A DNA stretch of 6,612 nucleotides from Cytophagales bacterium (lineage in GTDB: Bacteria > Bacteroidota > Bacteroidia > Cytophagales > Spirosomataceae): positions 1 through 6,612 of the forward strand of contig JAGWUO010000073.1 in the NCBI GenBank assembly GCA_028868395.1, in the 5' to 3' direction. Within the stretch, counting starts at the first letter, position 1, and each line of letters begins with the position of its first letter. This document shows positions 6,454 to 6,612 of the stretch, piece after piece. The notes below the pieces were generated by a model that was not told the origin of the DNA, searched no databases, and was given only the letters and a program-made list of their open reading frames with translations. Both the position numbers and the translations under genes were made by a program.

Positions 6454-6612
6454 ATGGGAAAGAAAGAGATCTTAAGTTTAGCTGCAGCGATTGGTTTCAT
6501 CCTCATTTGGATCATCGATTTGAATAGCCCTACACCTGCGGAGGTGAAGGGACAGTTTTGGGGAGAGATTTTCTACCATTACGGTTGGTTAATGTATGGG
6601 GTGGGCTGTTTA
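6454..6612 (+). CDS. Unidentified membrane protein, N-terminal 53 codons only
   Basis: The frame opens with ATG 1 bp after the ccmF stop (TAA-T-ATG), the same spacing as between ccmE and ccmF, and stays open to the right edge. The visible part begins MGKKE, then a hydrophobic segment at about 7-22 (LSLAAAIGFILIWIID), a polar stretch with PTPAEVKGQFWGE, and the start of a second hydrophobic segment (YHYGWLMYGVGCL). The lysines before the first helix suggest an inside N-terminus. I do not recognise the family. Its tight spacing suggests it belongs to the ccm operon and may take part in cytochrome c maturation or a heme-linked membrane process, but that is inference from position. It shows no CxxC thioredoxin motif and no CcmH-like motif in the visible part. 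Confidence 0.75.
   Translation, partial: MGKKEILSLAAAIGFILIWIIDLNSPTPAEVKGQFWGEIFYHYGWLMYGVGCL

Overview
The window looks like chromosomal DNA from a Bacteroidota bacterium, most likely of the Cytophagales type. This is inferred from protein style (FeoA/FeoB separate but adjacent, a 222-residue CcmC with a W-G-x-W-W-x-N-D-P-K motif, a Cys-type CcmE, a very long CcmF), from the lack of good Shine-Dalgarno sequences before most starts, and from a TAnnTTTG-like promoter element. The genus cannot be fixed from this sequence.

Layout: positions 1-1832 carry two minus-strand genes for ferrous iron uptake, feoA (1599-1826 or 1832) followed by feoB (from 1595 leftwards, running off the left edge with its C-terminal part missing). 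A gap of about 100 bp (1833-1927) separates these from a tightly packed plus-strand operon: ccmB (1928-2596), ccmC (2584-3252), a ccmD-like gene (3252-3461), ccmE (3458-3901), ccmF (3903-6452), and the first 53 codons of an unrecognised membrane protein (6454 to the right edge). The junctions in the operon overlap by 13, 1 and 4 bp or are separated by 1 bp, so one transcript with translational coupling is likely.

Function: the right-hand block is a System I-type cytochrome c maturation set. CcmB is the membrane half of the CcmAB ABC transporter that releases holo-CcmE; CcmC (with CcmD) loads heme onto CcmE outside the cytoplasmic membrane; CcmE is the heme chaperone; CcmF receives heme from CcmE and attaches it to apocytochrome c. 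ccmA, ccmG, ccmH and ccmI are not in the window. CcmE carries Cys-x-x-x-Tyr in place of the classical His-x-x-x-Tyr heme attachment site, which places this pathway with the less-studied Cys-type variants. The left-hand block imports Fe2+, the metal needed for heme, and is divergently transcribed from the same short control region.

No RNA genes, mobile elements, CRISPR arrays or convincing terminators were seen. The content is mostly core metabolism; the points worth a second look are the feoA/feoB junction, the Cys-type CcmE with its second cysteine, the CcmD-like protein with a signal-peptide-like N-terminus, the enlarged CcmF periplasmic domain, and the unidentified downstream gene.
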